A stretch of 44,245 bases of DNA from positions 1-44,245 of the forward strand of contig CAXKVV010001127.1 of NCBI GenBank assembly GCA_964058805.1. The letters are read 5' to 3'. The position numbers and the translations under genes were made by a program. Origin of the DNA: Schoenoplectus triqueter (lineage: Eukaryota; Streptophyta; Magnoliopsida; Poales; Cyperaceae). Shown piece by piece: positions 32,166 through 43,600 of this stretch. Within the stretch, counting starts at the first letter, position 1, and each line of letters starts with the position of its first letter. The notes beneath the pieces are model-generated. The model made no database searches and was not told the DNA's origin. It saw only the letters and a program-made list of their open reading frames with translations.

Positions 32166-33960
32166 CTAAAAGTTATATTTGATGGTTACTTTATGTTATA
32201 TTTATGAATTGAATGTTGTTAACATTATTGTTCCATGGGTTCAATATTCGTATTTAGACATGTTCAAGAAGATGCACTTGGCTTTGAACAAACATAACTC
32301 TAAATAAGATGAATATATAACTCTAAAATATTTACAGGTCTTGGATATTAGCATGAACACTATCGTGTTGATTAAAGTATATTGTAGTTCTGTAAACGTT
32401 GATAAAAGATTATCGTTTAATAACACGAATATATGAAATATTTCATATATTAAACATACCTAATAAATAAAACATTATATGGATTGTGTTTGTATCATTA
32501 ATGTTTTATCGTGTCTTTGATTCTAAGATTGAGACATGTATCTTTTTCATATGAGAAATATATATAACGTAATAATTATTAAAAACTACTTGCAACAAGC
32601 AGTGATAAAAGTAATAGTTCTTTATATATAACTTATGTTGGGAAAAGATATATTTCAATAGTATAATTGTCACTCATTAGTAATGAGAAATGATATTTTA
32701 TGGGCTCATTGGTAAGTAGAATTATAAATGGATCCAATATAACTGAAGTACGGTTATAATTTTATAATTTACTTAATGGATATCAAGAAACAATTATAAT
32801 ACAAAGATGACACAGTCTTACTTTGTATAATAATTATAATATCATAAGATAAAGAATGGACACAAGTAATGTTAATAATAACATTACTAAAAGGATCAGG
32901 TTTTGTAAGCGTTTGCTAAACATCTTTGTTATTTAGGTAACAGTAATGTATAGCTAGAATATCGCTTACAGTTTATGAAATAAAATATTTTATTTCATTA
33001 CCAACATAACATAGATCCTCGACATAGGTCACACCAACTGAACGGGAAATAAGAATAAATATTTTAATATATTTTATATGTACAAGATTTCATATTGAAT
33101 GAAATATAGGTACATATAAGAGTTGTTGAAATATTATGTCACATAACATGACTTCTTAGTAGGAAAAATAAATTTATTAAGATGTGCATATTATGAGTAT
33201 AATATAAATTTCATGTATTATAATAATATAAAAATATTATTATGAGATATAAATTTATTTAAAGCCTAAAACCCAATATAATTTATTAAACAAATAAAGA
33301 GATAGAGAAGAGATGATAATTATGGCCATAAATTCGGGTCAGATTTTAAGGCTATTTTGAACTGGAATTTGAAAGGGCAAATGGTAACCAATTTGGACAA
33401 ATGACCTATGAAAATTATAGTCCTTGGAGTGTCGAATCCAACAGTGAATATTTGATATCATTTGGAGTTTTCTAGAGGACGTTATGATAATTTTAGTGTT
33501 GAAAGGTCAGCAGTTAATGTGTCATTTCGTATTCAGTTCAAGACTTAATTGTTGTACGAATTTGATGAGTTTTTAAACTGATATTTGGAGTCTATAAATA
33601 TCATATCTGGCCATACATTATGGGGTTATAATTTTCAACTCAGTTTTTCTCTCTTCCTCTAAATATTTGCTAAATAATTGATGATTAAGCAGTCGATCAA
33701 GTAACGGGTGATAAAGCTAGGAGTGGATGAAGAGGACGCTAGCACGGACTCTATGCCATTTTCTTGTTTCGGATTCAAGATGAACTGAAGAGGAATAGAG
33801 CTACGTTAAATACCATAGGTATGGCATCACAATCTCTCTTGTAGATACATGTGTGATTGTGATTTGTGATGCAAACAAATAAGAAAATGTTAGTAATAAT
33901 AAATCAATCCTAGATGTTTATTGGACTAAAATTTTTAATTTTTACTCAATTCGCATAATG
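32166..33960. other. AT-rich spacer, possible LTR relic near its end
   Basis: No gene. At 33300-33880 a less AT-rich block has a TATA-like CTATAAATATCATA (33592) with a pyrimidine-rich leader (TTTTTCTCTCTTCCTC) and GATTCAAGATGAACTG. That is typical of retrotransposon LTR ends, but borders were not found. Confidence 0.4.
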
Positions 33961-33966
33961 AAATCC

Positions 33967-33967
<1 letters not shown>

Positions 33968-34016
<49 letters not shown>
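33968..34016. repeat. (TA)n microsatellite
   Basis: About 49 bp of uninterrupted alternating T/A directly before the second ATT-core element. Confidence 0.95.
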
Positions 34017-34019
<3 letters not shown>

Positions 34020-34020
34020 A

Positions 34021-35572
34021 GTGTTTGGCACCCAATGAAATAGCAAAAGGTTAGAATATAATAGTTATTCCGACGAATTAATTTGTCAAACGAATTTTAG
34101 ACTAAGTATAAGAGTGCAGAATAGTGCTAATCCGGTATACCAACTTATAGGTGGAATACCAGATTAGCTCTCGTTGGAATAGCGATTATTGTTTGATTAT
34201 ATTATATTATATTATTATATTATGATTATGATTAAGATTTAGTATTATTATATTATTATATTATATTTATGATTATAATTCATTATTATATTAATATTAT
34301 GATTATTATTATTAATTATTATTATTATTATTATTATTAAATTATCATTATCATTATCATTAGTGTTATTATATTATTGTTACCATTAGTATTATTATAT
34401 TATTTATTATTATTATTATAAATATAATTTTAATATTATATTATTATATTATGAATATAAAATATAATTATTTTATTATTATGATCAAGATTATTTATTA
34501 TTATATTATTATATTATGATTATTATTATTTTTTATTATTTTATTATGTTGTATTATATTATTATATGTTGATTATAGTTATGATTAATTTATTATTATA
34601 TTATTATAATTATAATTATTTATAATTATTTTTATGATTATGATTATAATTTTGTTATTATATTATTATGATTATGACTATAATTATTATTATCATGATT
34701 ATGATTATGATTATTATATTATTATGATTATGATTATAGTTATATTATTATGATTATGACTATAATTATTATTATCATGATTATGATTATGATTATTATA
34801 TTATAATTATATTATTAAAATTATGATTACTTATTATTATATTATTATAATTATGATTGTAATTATTATTTTTTATTATTATATTACTATATTATGATTA
34901 TGCTTATATTTTTATTATATTACTATTATAATATTATTATTTATTATGATTATTTTTTATTACCTTATTATTATTTTATTATGTTGTATTATATTATTAT
35001 ATGTTGATTATAGTTATGATTAATTTATTATTATATTATTATTATTATAATTATTTATAATTATTTTTATGATTATGATTATATTTTTATTATTATATTA
35101 TTATGATTATGATTATGGTTATATTATTATGATTATGATTATAATTATTATTATCATGATTATGATTATGATTATTATATTATTAAAATTATGATTACTA
35201 ATTATTATATTATTATAATTATGATTGTTATTATAATTTTTCATTATTATATTACTATATTATGATTATGTTTATATTTTTATTATATTATTATTATAAT
35301 ATTATTATTTATTATGATTATTTTTTATTACTTTATTATTCTCATTATCTTTATTATTATTTTACTATTATTATTATTATCATCATCATTATTAGTATCA
35401 TAATTATTCATATTTTAACTATTCTGAGTAACAACTGACAAATGATATTTTCGCTCTTCCGAATAGTCAAGAATACCACTCTTCTACCACTCTTTCAAAA
35501 AATATACTATTCTATCACTCTTCCAAAATTACCACTCTTCCAAAGCTATTCATTGATTTGCCAAACAAACCC
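34021..35572. mobile_element. ATT-core repeat element, copy 2
   Basis: It begins GTGTTTGGCACCCAATGAAA and ends GATTTGCCAAACAAACCC, so the outermost bases form a short inverted pair (GTTTGGCA/TGCCAAAC). Flank blocks shared with copy 1: ATTCCGACGAATTAATTTGT, GGTATACC...GGTGGAATACC and TAGCTCTCGT(T/C)GGAATAG on the left, and TTCATATTTTAACTATTCTG and CACTCTTTCAAAAAATATA on the right. The 1.2-kb core is ATT/ATG/TAA words with internal duplications, for instance ATTATATGTTGATTATAGTT near 34559 and 34999. Confidence 0.8.
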
Positions 35573-35575
35573 ATA

Positions 35576-35985
35576 GAGTCCGACTATGGTGCTTTATAAA
35601 GTACAGAGGTGTTGTGTGCTTTACGATCTATTTTTAAATTTACATCAGAAATAATCGATCTGAACCGTTCAATCTAATCTTCATATCAAAATCTATTAGT
35701 AAATCAAATTTTATATTTTTTTTTAAATTTTTTTGCTATTTTTTCTAGTGACGAGAAAATCACTTGATCTAAGAATTCTGGTTCATCCAAAAATGACGGT
35801 TTTCCCTCTATCCAAAAAAATAGCTAATGAATTCCAAAAAAATATAAAATTTAGTTTACTAATAGATTTTGATATGGAGATTAGATTGAACGGTTTGGAT
35901 CGATCATTTCTCACTTAAAATTAATAATAGAGTACAAAGGACACAACGCTCTTGTGCTTTACAAAGCACCATAGGCTAATTATAT
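35576..35985. mobile_element. hairpin MITE, family A (copy 3)
   Basis: The left tip GAGTCCGACTATGGTGCTTT mirrors GTGCTTTACAAAGCACCATA at the right. The arms contain TGAACCGTTCAATCTAATCT and its complement AGATTAGATTGAACGGTTTG, with CTATTTTTTC near the loop at about 35750-35815. It lies immediately against the end of the ATT-core element, with (TA)n on the other side. Confidence 0.85.
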
Positions 35986-35991
35986 ATATAT

Positions 35992-36400
35992 AGTAAGACT
36001 AGCGTGCTCCTAGGAGCACGGAGTCCCTCCATGATTCTAACTCAAAAAGTATATCAAATGATCTCCAAACTTTGATTTATCACTCTCATTAAATTCTTCA
36101 TATTAAAATCTTATGGGGTTCAAAAATTTGAGATGTTTTGAACTTTCTAAGTCACTATTTTTAATTTTTAAATATAATATATTAATATTAAATAATTTAT
36201 TATTATTTTTAGAGTTGATTTTTAAAAATTGAAAAGAGTGACTTAAAAAACTCGAAACACCCCAAATTTTTGAACCATATAAGATTTCAATATGAAAAAT
36301 TAATGAGAGTGATAAATCAAAATTTGAAGATCATTTAATATATTTTTTTGAGCTAGAATTACGAAGGGGCTCTATGCTCCTATGAGCATATTAGTTTTAC

Positions 36401-36401
<1 letters not shown>
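35992..36401. mobile_element. hairpin MITE, family B variant (TAGGAGCA tips)
   Basis: AGTAAGACTAGCGTGCTCCT with AGGAGCACGGAG on the left, and CTCCTATGAGCATATTAGTT with TTACT on the right. Arm sequence (AACTCAAAAAGTATATCAAA, GATTTATCACTCTCATTAAA) is shared with the other family B copies, but the tip palindrome is different (CTCCTAGGAG instead of GAGCTTAAGCTC). Confidence 0.85.
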
Positions 36402-36439
<38 letters not shown>

Positions 36440-36441
<2 letters not shown>

Positions 36442-36804
36442 TAAAGATACCGTGAGTTTAACTCAAAAAGCACATCAAATTATCTTCAAATTTTAATTTA
36501 TCATTCTCATTAAATTCTTTTATGAAAATCTTGTGAGATGCAAAAATTTAGAGTGTTTTGAGTTTTTTAAGTTACCATTTTTAATTTTTGAAAATGATGT
36601 TCAAGTATCAAATATATTATTATTATTTTTAAAGCTGATTTTCAAAAAATATAAATCATGACTTAAAAAACTCAAAACACTTCAAATTTGTGTATCCCAT
36701 AAGATTTTCATATAAAGAATTTAATGAGCATGATAAATTAAAATTTAGAGATGATTTGATATATTTTTTGAGTTAAGTTGACGGAAGGCCTCCGTGAGTA
36801 TCTT

Positions 36805-36808
<4 letters not shown>
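36440..36808. mobile_element. hairpin MITE, family B (copy 2)
   Basis: Ends AGTAAAGATACCGTGAG and CTCCGTGAGTATCTTTACT. Arms contain TTAACTCAAAAAGCACATCA and TCATTCTCATTAAATTCTTT with complements. The left tip lacks the inner GCTCACGGAGG segment that the right keeps as GGAAGGCCTCCGTGAG. Bordered by (TA)n(GA)n on the left and (TA)n on the right. Confidence 0.87.
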
Positions 36809-36861
<53 letters not shown>

Positions 36862-36864
<3 letters not shown>

Positions 36865-37253
36865 TTTGACTATGGTGCTACGCGTAGCACGGATGACCTG
36901 TGTGCTACGGTCCATTTTTCTATCTTTAAAGTTTAAATGATCGATCCGACCGGTCAAAATATTTTTCATATGAAAATCTAGTTGGAGACCAAATTCTTAT
37001 TTTTTAAATTTTTTTTACTATTTTTTAAGATAGCTAGAAAATGACTCATTTTGAATGGCTCATAATAATTAAATGAAGTGATTTTTTTAGCTATCTTAAA
37101 AAATTTAAAAAAATATAAAACTTGGTCTCCAACTAGATTTTCATATGAAATTTTTTTTTGACCGGTTGGATTAACTATTTAAACTTTAAAGATGGAGAAA
37201 CGGTTCGTAGTATACAGACCATTCGTGCTACGCGTAGTATCGTAGCCAAACTC
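36862..37253. mobile_element. hairpin MITE, family A (copy 4)
   Basis: GAGTTTGACTATGGTGCTAC plus GCGTAGCACGG on the left, and GTGCTACGCGTAGTATCGTA plus GCCAAACTC on the right. Arms with TTTAAAGTTTAAATGATCGA and GAAAATCTAGTTGGAGACCA are mirrored, with the loop near 37040-37085. (TA)n(GA)n before and (CT)n(TA)n after make the microsatellite borders themselves inverted. Confidence 0.87.
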
Positions 37254-37279
37254 CCTCTCTCTCTATATATATTGTTTTA

Positions 37280-37706
37280 AATTCAGAAAACACAAAAAAG
37301 TGTGCATGGAAAAAGAAAAACTGAAGCAAATGGTAGAATCGCTCCATAAACAGGTTGAAAGAAAGGACAAGTTTATGTTTAAGGTTGAACACGAGTTTAT
37401 GCTTCTAAGCTCAAAGTTCAACTTAATTGACGAGCACTTCAACAAGCTTGAAGAGAAAGTTAAGGAGCAAGACTTGTACATCTCAATTAGCAACATGGAC
37501 CTCTTCGAAGTTGGAGCAGATTATGGTGGAAATGCCCGCACATGAAGATGAATTTAAGAAACTAAAGGATAATCTAGAGAATGTTTTGGGTAATTTTGAA
37601 AAAGAGAAACAGAAAGAGGTTTTGGAATCAATTATGGTTTCTGTTGAAATAATGTTGGAGACGGTAGAATGTAGGCTTATTAACAGTGTTCACTGTAGTG
37701 CGTACA
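37280..37706 (+). pseudogene. second coiled-coil pseudogene piece (possible 3' part of the 22-kb pseudogene)
   Basis: Frame 1 (to about 37495) reads MEKEKLKQMVESLHKQVERK, then HEFMLLSSKFNLIDEHFNKL and EEKVKEQDL. A one-base shift near 37495 leads to LEQIMVEMPAHEDEFKKLKD, then ENVLGNFEKEKQKEVLESIM and ECRLINSVHCS, ending where the GGGGCGG-type repeat starts. It is Lys/Glu heptad-rich like the 22.2-23.1-kb pseudogene, on the same strand and also adjoining the same repeat family. I infer it is the downstream part of that gene, but I cannot confirm this without alignment to an intact homologue. Confidence 0.5.
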
Positions 37707-38108
37707 GGCGCGGGTAGGACTTTAATTTTAAAAAATAGTGTTTTTTGATAATGGTTTCGATAATTTGGCCCCTGAAATTTTTTTGATACCCCTAAATTGT
37801 TTAATTAATTTTATTGAGAAAAAATATTTAATATCGTGTATAATGAAATAATTATACAAAAATATCAAAATATAAAATTTCGTAGATGAAAACTTTCTTC
37901 ATCAACTTGATTATCTATTACTTTAAGCTTTATATTATTATTATTTTTAATATATATAAAATATTATTATTTTAATAAATTTTTTATTAGATAAGAATAT
38001 ATATTAAATTATTAATTTTTTATTTAGTACCCGATTAGTTAATGAATTTGAACCTGATAAATTATTACAATCCAATAATTGTCCCACCAAAATCCTGCAT
38101 CCGCCTGC
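37707..38108. mobile_element. GGGGCGG-end repeat, copy 2
   Basis: Left end CAGGCGCGGGTAGGACTTTA, then TTTGGCCCCTGAAATTTTTT and ATACCCCTAAATTG. The right end is CCAAAATCCTGCATCCGCCTG, roughly the inverse of the left end. The interior aligns with 21890-22160 in the same orientation. Unlike copy 1, both ends are present. Confidence 0.72.
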
Positions 38109-40440
38109 GTATATCTTCTTTTTTAGTGAATCTAGTTACATTTCCGATTAGATGTTTGATTAAGCAAATATGGGTTAGTCTGCAGATGCATAAGTTATAT
38201 TTTAGTGTTTAATATTGGTGCTCATGAATCTATTTTCTTTTAAGCTCATATTAAACGAATTAATTTGATAGTTTTTCACATGCATACAGGGCTGCCTACG
38301 TTGAATACGGTTAATTGTTCAAAAAAAAATCCTAAAAAAATAGTATTTTTTTCCTGAAAAGTTGTTCAATTCTCACCTAAAACTTCGAACATAATGAACA
38401 ACGACAATAATAATGCTGAATTGTATGCATAACTTGTTTGTGTGTTTGGTAAAACAAATTCTGCAAAAGGCTGCCTAGTTTTATTTCTTACTATTGTTCG
38501 AATTAATTATTATTAATTATAATGTGTATGGGCTTATATGTAATAAATATATATTATATAATGGACTGTCAAATTATACTCGTTATGAAGTGATCAAATT
38601 ATGTATTATTAATCGGGTTTAATATATATCATGAGAAGTGATCCCTTTAATGTGTAAAATGCGTATTAATAACTATATGATTTAGTGATGGTCTAAATTA
38701 TATAAAATTTGATAATAATACAATTATGCTATTGGTTTCTGAAAAATACAATTATAGACAGTTTTCTGATTAAGCAGCGAATCCGTTAAGAGAGATTTAG
38801 ATCTGATATGGACCCGCTAAGAAATAACTGCTCTCAGTTATGAGCGTCCATTATATACAGTGAGACTGTTGGTTTTCGAAATCAATTTCCTCATTCTTCA
38901 TTTTTCTGGCACCTTTTCGTTTTCCAACAGAATCCATATCTCTCTAAGACAGAGTTTCAAAAGAGAAGAAACTGTTTGCACCGGTTCTCTCAATCACTCC
39001 ATCAAATTAAAGAAAAATCGCTAGAAGACTTAAAGAAATCTGATGATTAACAGAGTTATGTCTCTATAGAAAATTGACAGTATAAATTAAAATAATCTAA
39101 CTTAAGATAAAAAAATTTAATAGAAGAATAACCATCATAAAGAAATCCTAACAACTCTCTCCCTAGTATTCTGGGCCGTATTTTATTGCATATGTTGCAA
39201 GATGCCAAGATAGTTAGATTACCTTTATATATATAGTTGGTCAGTACAAAGTTACAGGACCTCTTCGTCATACCAAATATCAAATAGTTAAATTATGATG
39301 CTCACAAAATGAAAACAGAAAATTGTTATTTAAAACTTAAAAGCAAAAAAAAAAAATCCATTTATCATGTCGACCCAATCCCGTCTTGTATTACATGGTA
39401 TGATTAGAAAGTTCCGATTCGAAACGGGATCCATGATTCATGCGTGTAAGAATATCCCCAACTCAAGAATCAAGGGTCCGGATTAAACATGTCGGATAAT
39501 CTCAGAGTTAATCTGCACCGTTCACGTTCCATTCCAGAAAGAGGTGGGTAGTGGGTACTGGGTCGTAGCGGGCTAATAGCGGCCCGGTTTAATGGCCACA
39601 ATCAGAGCCGATTAAAACGCATGGAAAACACAAATATACATATATGTCCTTTCGAAAGTCTAAATATTATATATTTTCCTATGTAAAAATTTAAATATTA
39701 CATTTTTACATTTTAAATCATAAAAGTTCTGATTCACTCTGAAAATATAAGTACCGAGTGTATCTAAGTTACTAACAGTTGCTGATTTTAACATTTAATC
39801 GTGATTAGAGCCCTAAAAACTCCAAAGTTATAATCCTTCATAGAATAAATGGACTTTAAATTTATTTCTGAGATAAAATTTCTACTGAAGAATTAACTAA
39901 CCCAAAAGTCTTCACCAAAATTTTTTCTGCTCATGAGTTTCTTTCTGACGTCAAACTTCTTTGTTTAAGTATGACAAAAAGGATCTTTGAGAAATTTGTT
40001 TATAACAATGACGAAATAGAAAGAAAAACAAGTTAAAGGATAAATCAAAGGGATCAGTTGATAAAATATTATATTGGCATTTTTAGTTGTCATCACAATA
40101 AAAAGTTAAAGTTTGAAATCCAATAATTTACACATGATCTTGATTCTTGACACATGTATCATGCTAAAAATGATATAACTTGGTTATATGTTTTACTATT
40201 TAGCAAAAGACTTCTAATGTTCTAAATTAATGACTCGCATTACTAAATTATGTTCAATATGGCATTCAATACTTAGGTATTTTTGACGTCCAACAACATA
40301 TTCATATTAATTCAACTTGAGGATTAATGTGATATTTTAAACATGTAATTATAAGATTCTAGAGTGGTGAGGACGAAATTGCCAAAAAAGTAAAAATGAT
40401 AAAATTGGTAATATTGCAAGTTTCACGTTTACCAATTACC
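38109..40440. other. intergenic spacer
   Basis: AT-rich; no supportable gene, repeat unit or RNA gene. Bases 38860-39010 look like a leader (CATTCTTCATTTTTCTGGCA, CTCTCAATCACTCC) without a following reading frame. Confidence 0.5.
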
Positions 40441-40916
40441 CCCAACCGACAGAATCTGAATCAGTAATTCCTGATTTCTAATTCTCTACGCTTCCCTTCT
40501 CTCTCAGGTTAGATCGAAAGCTTCTCAGGTTAGGGTTTTAATTTCTCTATTAGAATCTCCATCGTTAGGTACTTGTCCCTCGCTTTATTCTTACCTCAAC
40601 TGTTGCTTTTGTTCCCGGAATTTGCCATCTCTTTTTCTAGGTTACAGTTAATTATTTGATTCTGGTTCTAATTGATCATTTATAGTCGATTTTTCTCCTA
40701 AAAAGTTGTTACAGAAATTAGGTTTAGGGTTAGGTCGAGCTTTTCCTGTTCGTAGCTAACATATATACATTTTTCTTTTCTTTAATTTTATTTATTTCGC
40801 TAGTAATAAGTTTTGTCCCAATTAAAAATTAAATTCTTTTCAGGTGATTATATTTGAGTTGCCCCTTTGAGAGAATTCTCTTGCGGGTAGATTTTTTCCG
40901 TCTGTTTTATTTTTTT
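40441..40916 (+). promoter_or_regulatory. promoter, leader and 5'-UTR intron of the F-box/WD40 gene
   Basis: A pyrimidine-rich leader (CTACGCTTCCCTTCTCTCTC) begins near 40486. An inverted telo-box TAGGGTTT is at 40531-40538. A probable intron runs from TTAG/GTACTT (40569) to TTTTCAG (40843). The last leader exon 40844-40916 contains no ATG before the start codon. No clear TATA box is seen, which fits a constitutive plant promoter. Confidence 0.6.
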
Positions 40917-42608
40917 ATGGCATTTGAATCCCACAAAGAAATTAGAGATTTATCAAAAAATCATAATTACGGTGATTCCCATTCTCAAAACCAGCTTGTT
41001 CTTTACCAAAAGAATATTACCTCATTTCCCAACCTAAAGTCCTTTCCTAATAGGAAAAGCCATTTCAAACAATCCCTGAATCAAAACAACAAATTACCCT
41101 CTTCCGAACCCATTTTGAAGAGTGAAGAGCCCGAATTGAATCCAAGGAACATAGATAGCACCAACCCAAATTCAACTGATCAATCCTTTACTGACCTCCC
41201 AAGTACAGTAATTTGTGAAATTTTAAAATGCCTCAACCCAAAAGAGCTCGGTGTTGTTTCATGTGTGTCCAACCAGTTAAACAATCTTGTATCAGACCAC
41301 CATGGATGGAAGAAATTTTACTTTGATAGGTGGGGCCCACCACCATCTCTAGTCGACCTTCAAATGGAGAAACATAGTTGGAAAGAGATGTTTGTGGAGA
41401 GAGAGTTTCGTGCCAAATGCTTCATGGGGCGGTTTACTATGGATACCTTATGTGGCCACACCGAAGCAGTACGGTCTATTTTTGTTCTAGTGTCAGCCAA
41501 ACTTATATTTACTGCCGGATATGATTATGTGGTACGCATGTGGGATCTAGAAGAGGGGTTCTCATTGGGAGCTTCTAAAAGCCTTGGTTGCACAATTAGG
41601 GCTATTTCAGCTGATTCTGACCTCTTAGTAGCTGGTGGCACCGATGCCTTCATACAATGTTGGAAGGCCATTGAGGGAAATCCTCATTTGTTTAACCTAA
41701 CTGGTTCAAATGTAAACTCAAATTTTGAGTTTCGTTTGTGGGGCCATGAGGGGCCTATCACTTGTCTTGATTTAGACTCAACAAGGATTTACAGTGGATC
41801 ATGGGACATGTCTGTCCGAATTTGGGACAGGAATTCAATGGAGTGTGTCACAAAATTTAGGCATAGGGACTGGGTGTGGGCCCTTGCACCACGTGGCACG
41901 ACTGTTGCTGTGACAGCCGGCAAGAATCTGTACATTTGGGAGATCACTACCGGTGAACCTTTAGGATTAGTGCTAAATCCACACAAAGGCAATGCCTATG
42001 CACTGGCCCGGTCCCACACCGGTGATCTGGTTTTTTCTGGCGGTGAAGATGGCACGATTCACATGTACGACCTGAACATGAGAAATGATTTAGTAATATC
42101 CTCCATGTGGGCCCCACACACGGGGGCGGTGAACTCTCTCTCCTTTGAGTACCCTTGGCTTGTTTCATGCTCTGCTGATGGCAGAATTGCATTAATTGAT
42201 GCAAGAAAGCTTGTAGTTAATAGGAAGAACAATTGTATGTCTAGAACAAGGACAGCAGTGGTGGGGACAGGTGACATCGAACCTGCACAGAGAATGCTAC
42301 ATGGGTTTGTATGCAATCTTTTCTCAGTGGATTTAGGGTCGGACCGGATTGTTTGTGCTGGAGAGGAGGGCATAGTTAGGGTGTGGAATTTCTCACAAGC
42401 AGTTGAGAGGGAAAGGAGGGCTCGTGCTTTGAGGAATATGCGGCTGGAGAACAGGATGAGGAGGAGGAAGGCACAAATGGAGATGATGAATGGTGGTGTC
42501 GGAGGGGGGTCGTACTGTTTGGCAGCCGTGAAGAAGAATTCTATGAATGGAGAGAGGAATGGTGTTTGGCATAGTAGGAAAGGGTTTGGAGGCAAATTGA
42601 AGGCTTAA
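40917..42608 (+). CDS. FBX2: F-box/WD-40 repeat protein (At5g21040-like)
   Basis: Intact single coding exon of 563 residues. The F-box at about 90-135 (FTDLPSTVICEILKCLNPKE, then LGVVSCVSNQLNNLVSD) would bind SKP1/ASK in an SCF ubiquitin ligase. Seven WD-like blades follow: GHTEAVRSIF...VVRMWD (180-210), 226-250, GHEGPITCLD...SVRIWD (277-304), RDWVWALAP...LYIWE (317-342), HKGNAYALA...IHMYD (356-385), HTGAVNSLSF...IALID (401-428) and HGFVCNLFSV...GIVRVW (462-490). A basic helical tail (495-523) follows. The order and length match the plant family of Arabidopsis At5g21040 (FBX2, reported as a negative regulator of phosphate-starvation responses). The role here is inferred. I start at ATG 40917; the frame is open upstream, but only from a TTG lying in the leader. 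Confidence 0.93.
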   Translation: MAFESHKEIRDLSKNHNYGDSHSQNQLVLYQKNITSFPNLKSFPNRKSHFKQSLNQNNKLPSSEPILKSEEPELNPRNIDSTNPNSTDQSFTDLPSTVICEILKCLNPKELGVVSCVSNQLNNLVSDHHGWKKFYFDRWGPPPSLVDLQMEKHSWKEMFVEREFRAKCFMGRFTMDTLCGHTEAVRSIFVLVSAKLIFTAGYDYVVRMWDLEEGFSLGASKSLGCTIRAISADSDLLVAGGTDAFIQCWKAIEGNPHLFNLTGSNVNSNFEFRLWGHEGPITCLDLDSTRIYSGSWDMSVRIWDRNSMECVTKFRHRDWVWALAPRGTTVAVTAGKNLYIWEITTGEPLGLVLNPHKGNAYALARSHTGDLVFSGGEDGTIHMYDLNMRNDLVISSMWAPHTGAVNSLSFEYPWLVSCSADGRIALIDARKLVVNRKNNCMSRTRTAVVGTGDIEPAQRMLHGFVCNLFSVDLGSDRIVCAGEEGIVRVWNFSQAVERERRARALRNMRLENRMRRRKAQMEMMNGGVGGGSYCLAAVKKNSMNGERNGVWHSRKGFGGKLKA

Positions 42609-43600
42609 TAGTTTTCTTCTCGTTTCCTTTATTTCTATTCCTTTTTTTTGCCTTTTGTTTTGTAATTTTGTTGGTATGAAGAGTGTTCGGTTAGGAATGT
42701 TTGTTGTAAGCTGGTAATAGTCTGATTTAGAAGTGTTTCCCTCTTCCTCTAATTAGATATAAAAGAAGTTTATACCTATCATTTCAGCAATATTAATTTG
42801 GATTTCTGTAAATTGGATTTCTTTGGAAGGAAAAAAAAAGAAGAAAGAAATATCATCTGTTTGCGTCGCCTCTCTTTTTTCCTCTCCCAATTTTTCATTG
42901 TTAAGGTTTTACTATTTTGGTAATGTTGATGAAGGTACAGCATTTTTCTTATAAGTTGATTGATTGATTAATAGCAGGGGTCCAGCATTACCATTATGTG
43001 GTCGATTGATTGATTAATAGCCGGGGTCCAGCATTAGTATTAGTGTGGTTGATAATTAGTCAATTGCATCTTATCCATGCTACATGTACCAGTGTGTACC
43101 GCCTATTCAGGGCCTGAGCACATCGCTATAATAAAAAGGAAAAACGTCTTTTTAGCTTTTAACACTATCTCAATCTTTACTCCTTGTTAAATACGTAAAT
43201 GTCTTGATCTTACAACGGTTCAGATTTTTTATTGAATTTTTATAGCTAATATCATTCATTAGATTGAGTTATTCATCAAATAATGTTATCATTTCTATGA
43301 TCATTTGTGTTGAAATTATAATTTTCTCTCTTTGACTTTTATTAAATTTTAAATGTCAATTTTTCTCTCAATTCTTCATTTATTTTACATTAATTATGTA
43401 TCCATAATTAAAATTTACATTAATTATCAAATTATCTTCATTTTTATTTCCTTTCTTTTTACATGAAGATATGAATTTTTATATTTTTAAAAGATATTAT
43501 TGTAGCAATGCACGGCCAATATCATTTTTATTCATTATATAAACAAATATGCCATGATAGAGTCAATTAGTTTCCCCATTTTGTATATATATAGAGAGAG
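42609..43600. other. 3' UTR and spacer after the F-box/WD40 gene
   Basis: T-rich 3' UTR (to roughly 42800), then AT-rich DNA. It contains a 46-bp direct duplication: GATTGATTAATAGCAGGGGT with CCAGCATTA from about 42961, and again with CCGGGGTCCAGCATTA from about 43007. No gene. Confidence 0.6.

Noticed and set aside
32637..33006. Solo LTR starting TGTTGGGAA and ending CCAACA
   Set aside because: The flanking 5-mers (ACTTA and TAACA) do not match, and no LTR partner, primer-binding site or polypurine tract is seen.
21765..38108. The two GGGGCGG-type repeats as the LTR pair of one large retrotransposon
   Set aside because: They lack TG...CA ends, a primer-binding site and gag/pol sequence, and the interior is made of unrelated nested repeats.
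40854..40916. Upstream extension of the F-box/WD40 protein from a TTG codon
   Set aside because: It lies in the leader after the UTR intron, begins with a non-ATG codon, and the ATG at 40917 gives a normal family length.
42059..42595. 178-codon antisense frame within the F-box/WD40 gene
   Set aside because: Shadow of a long, well-supported coding exon on the other strand.
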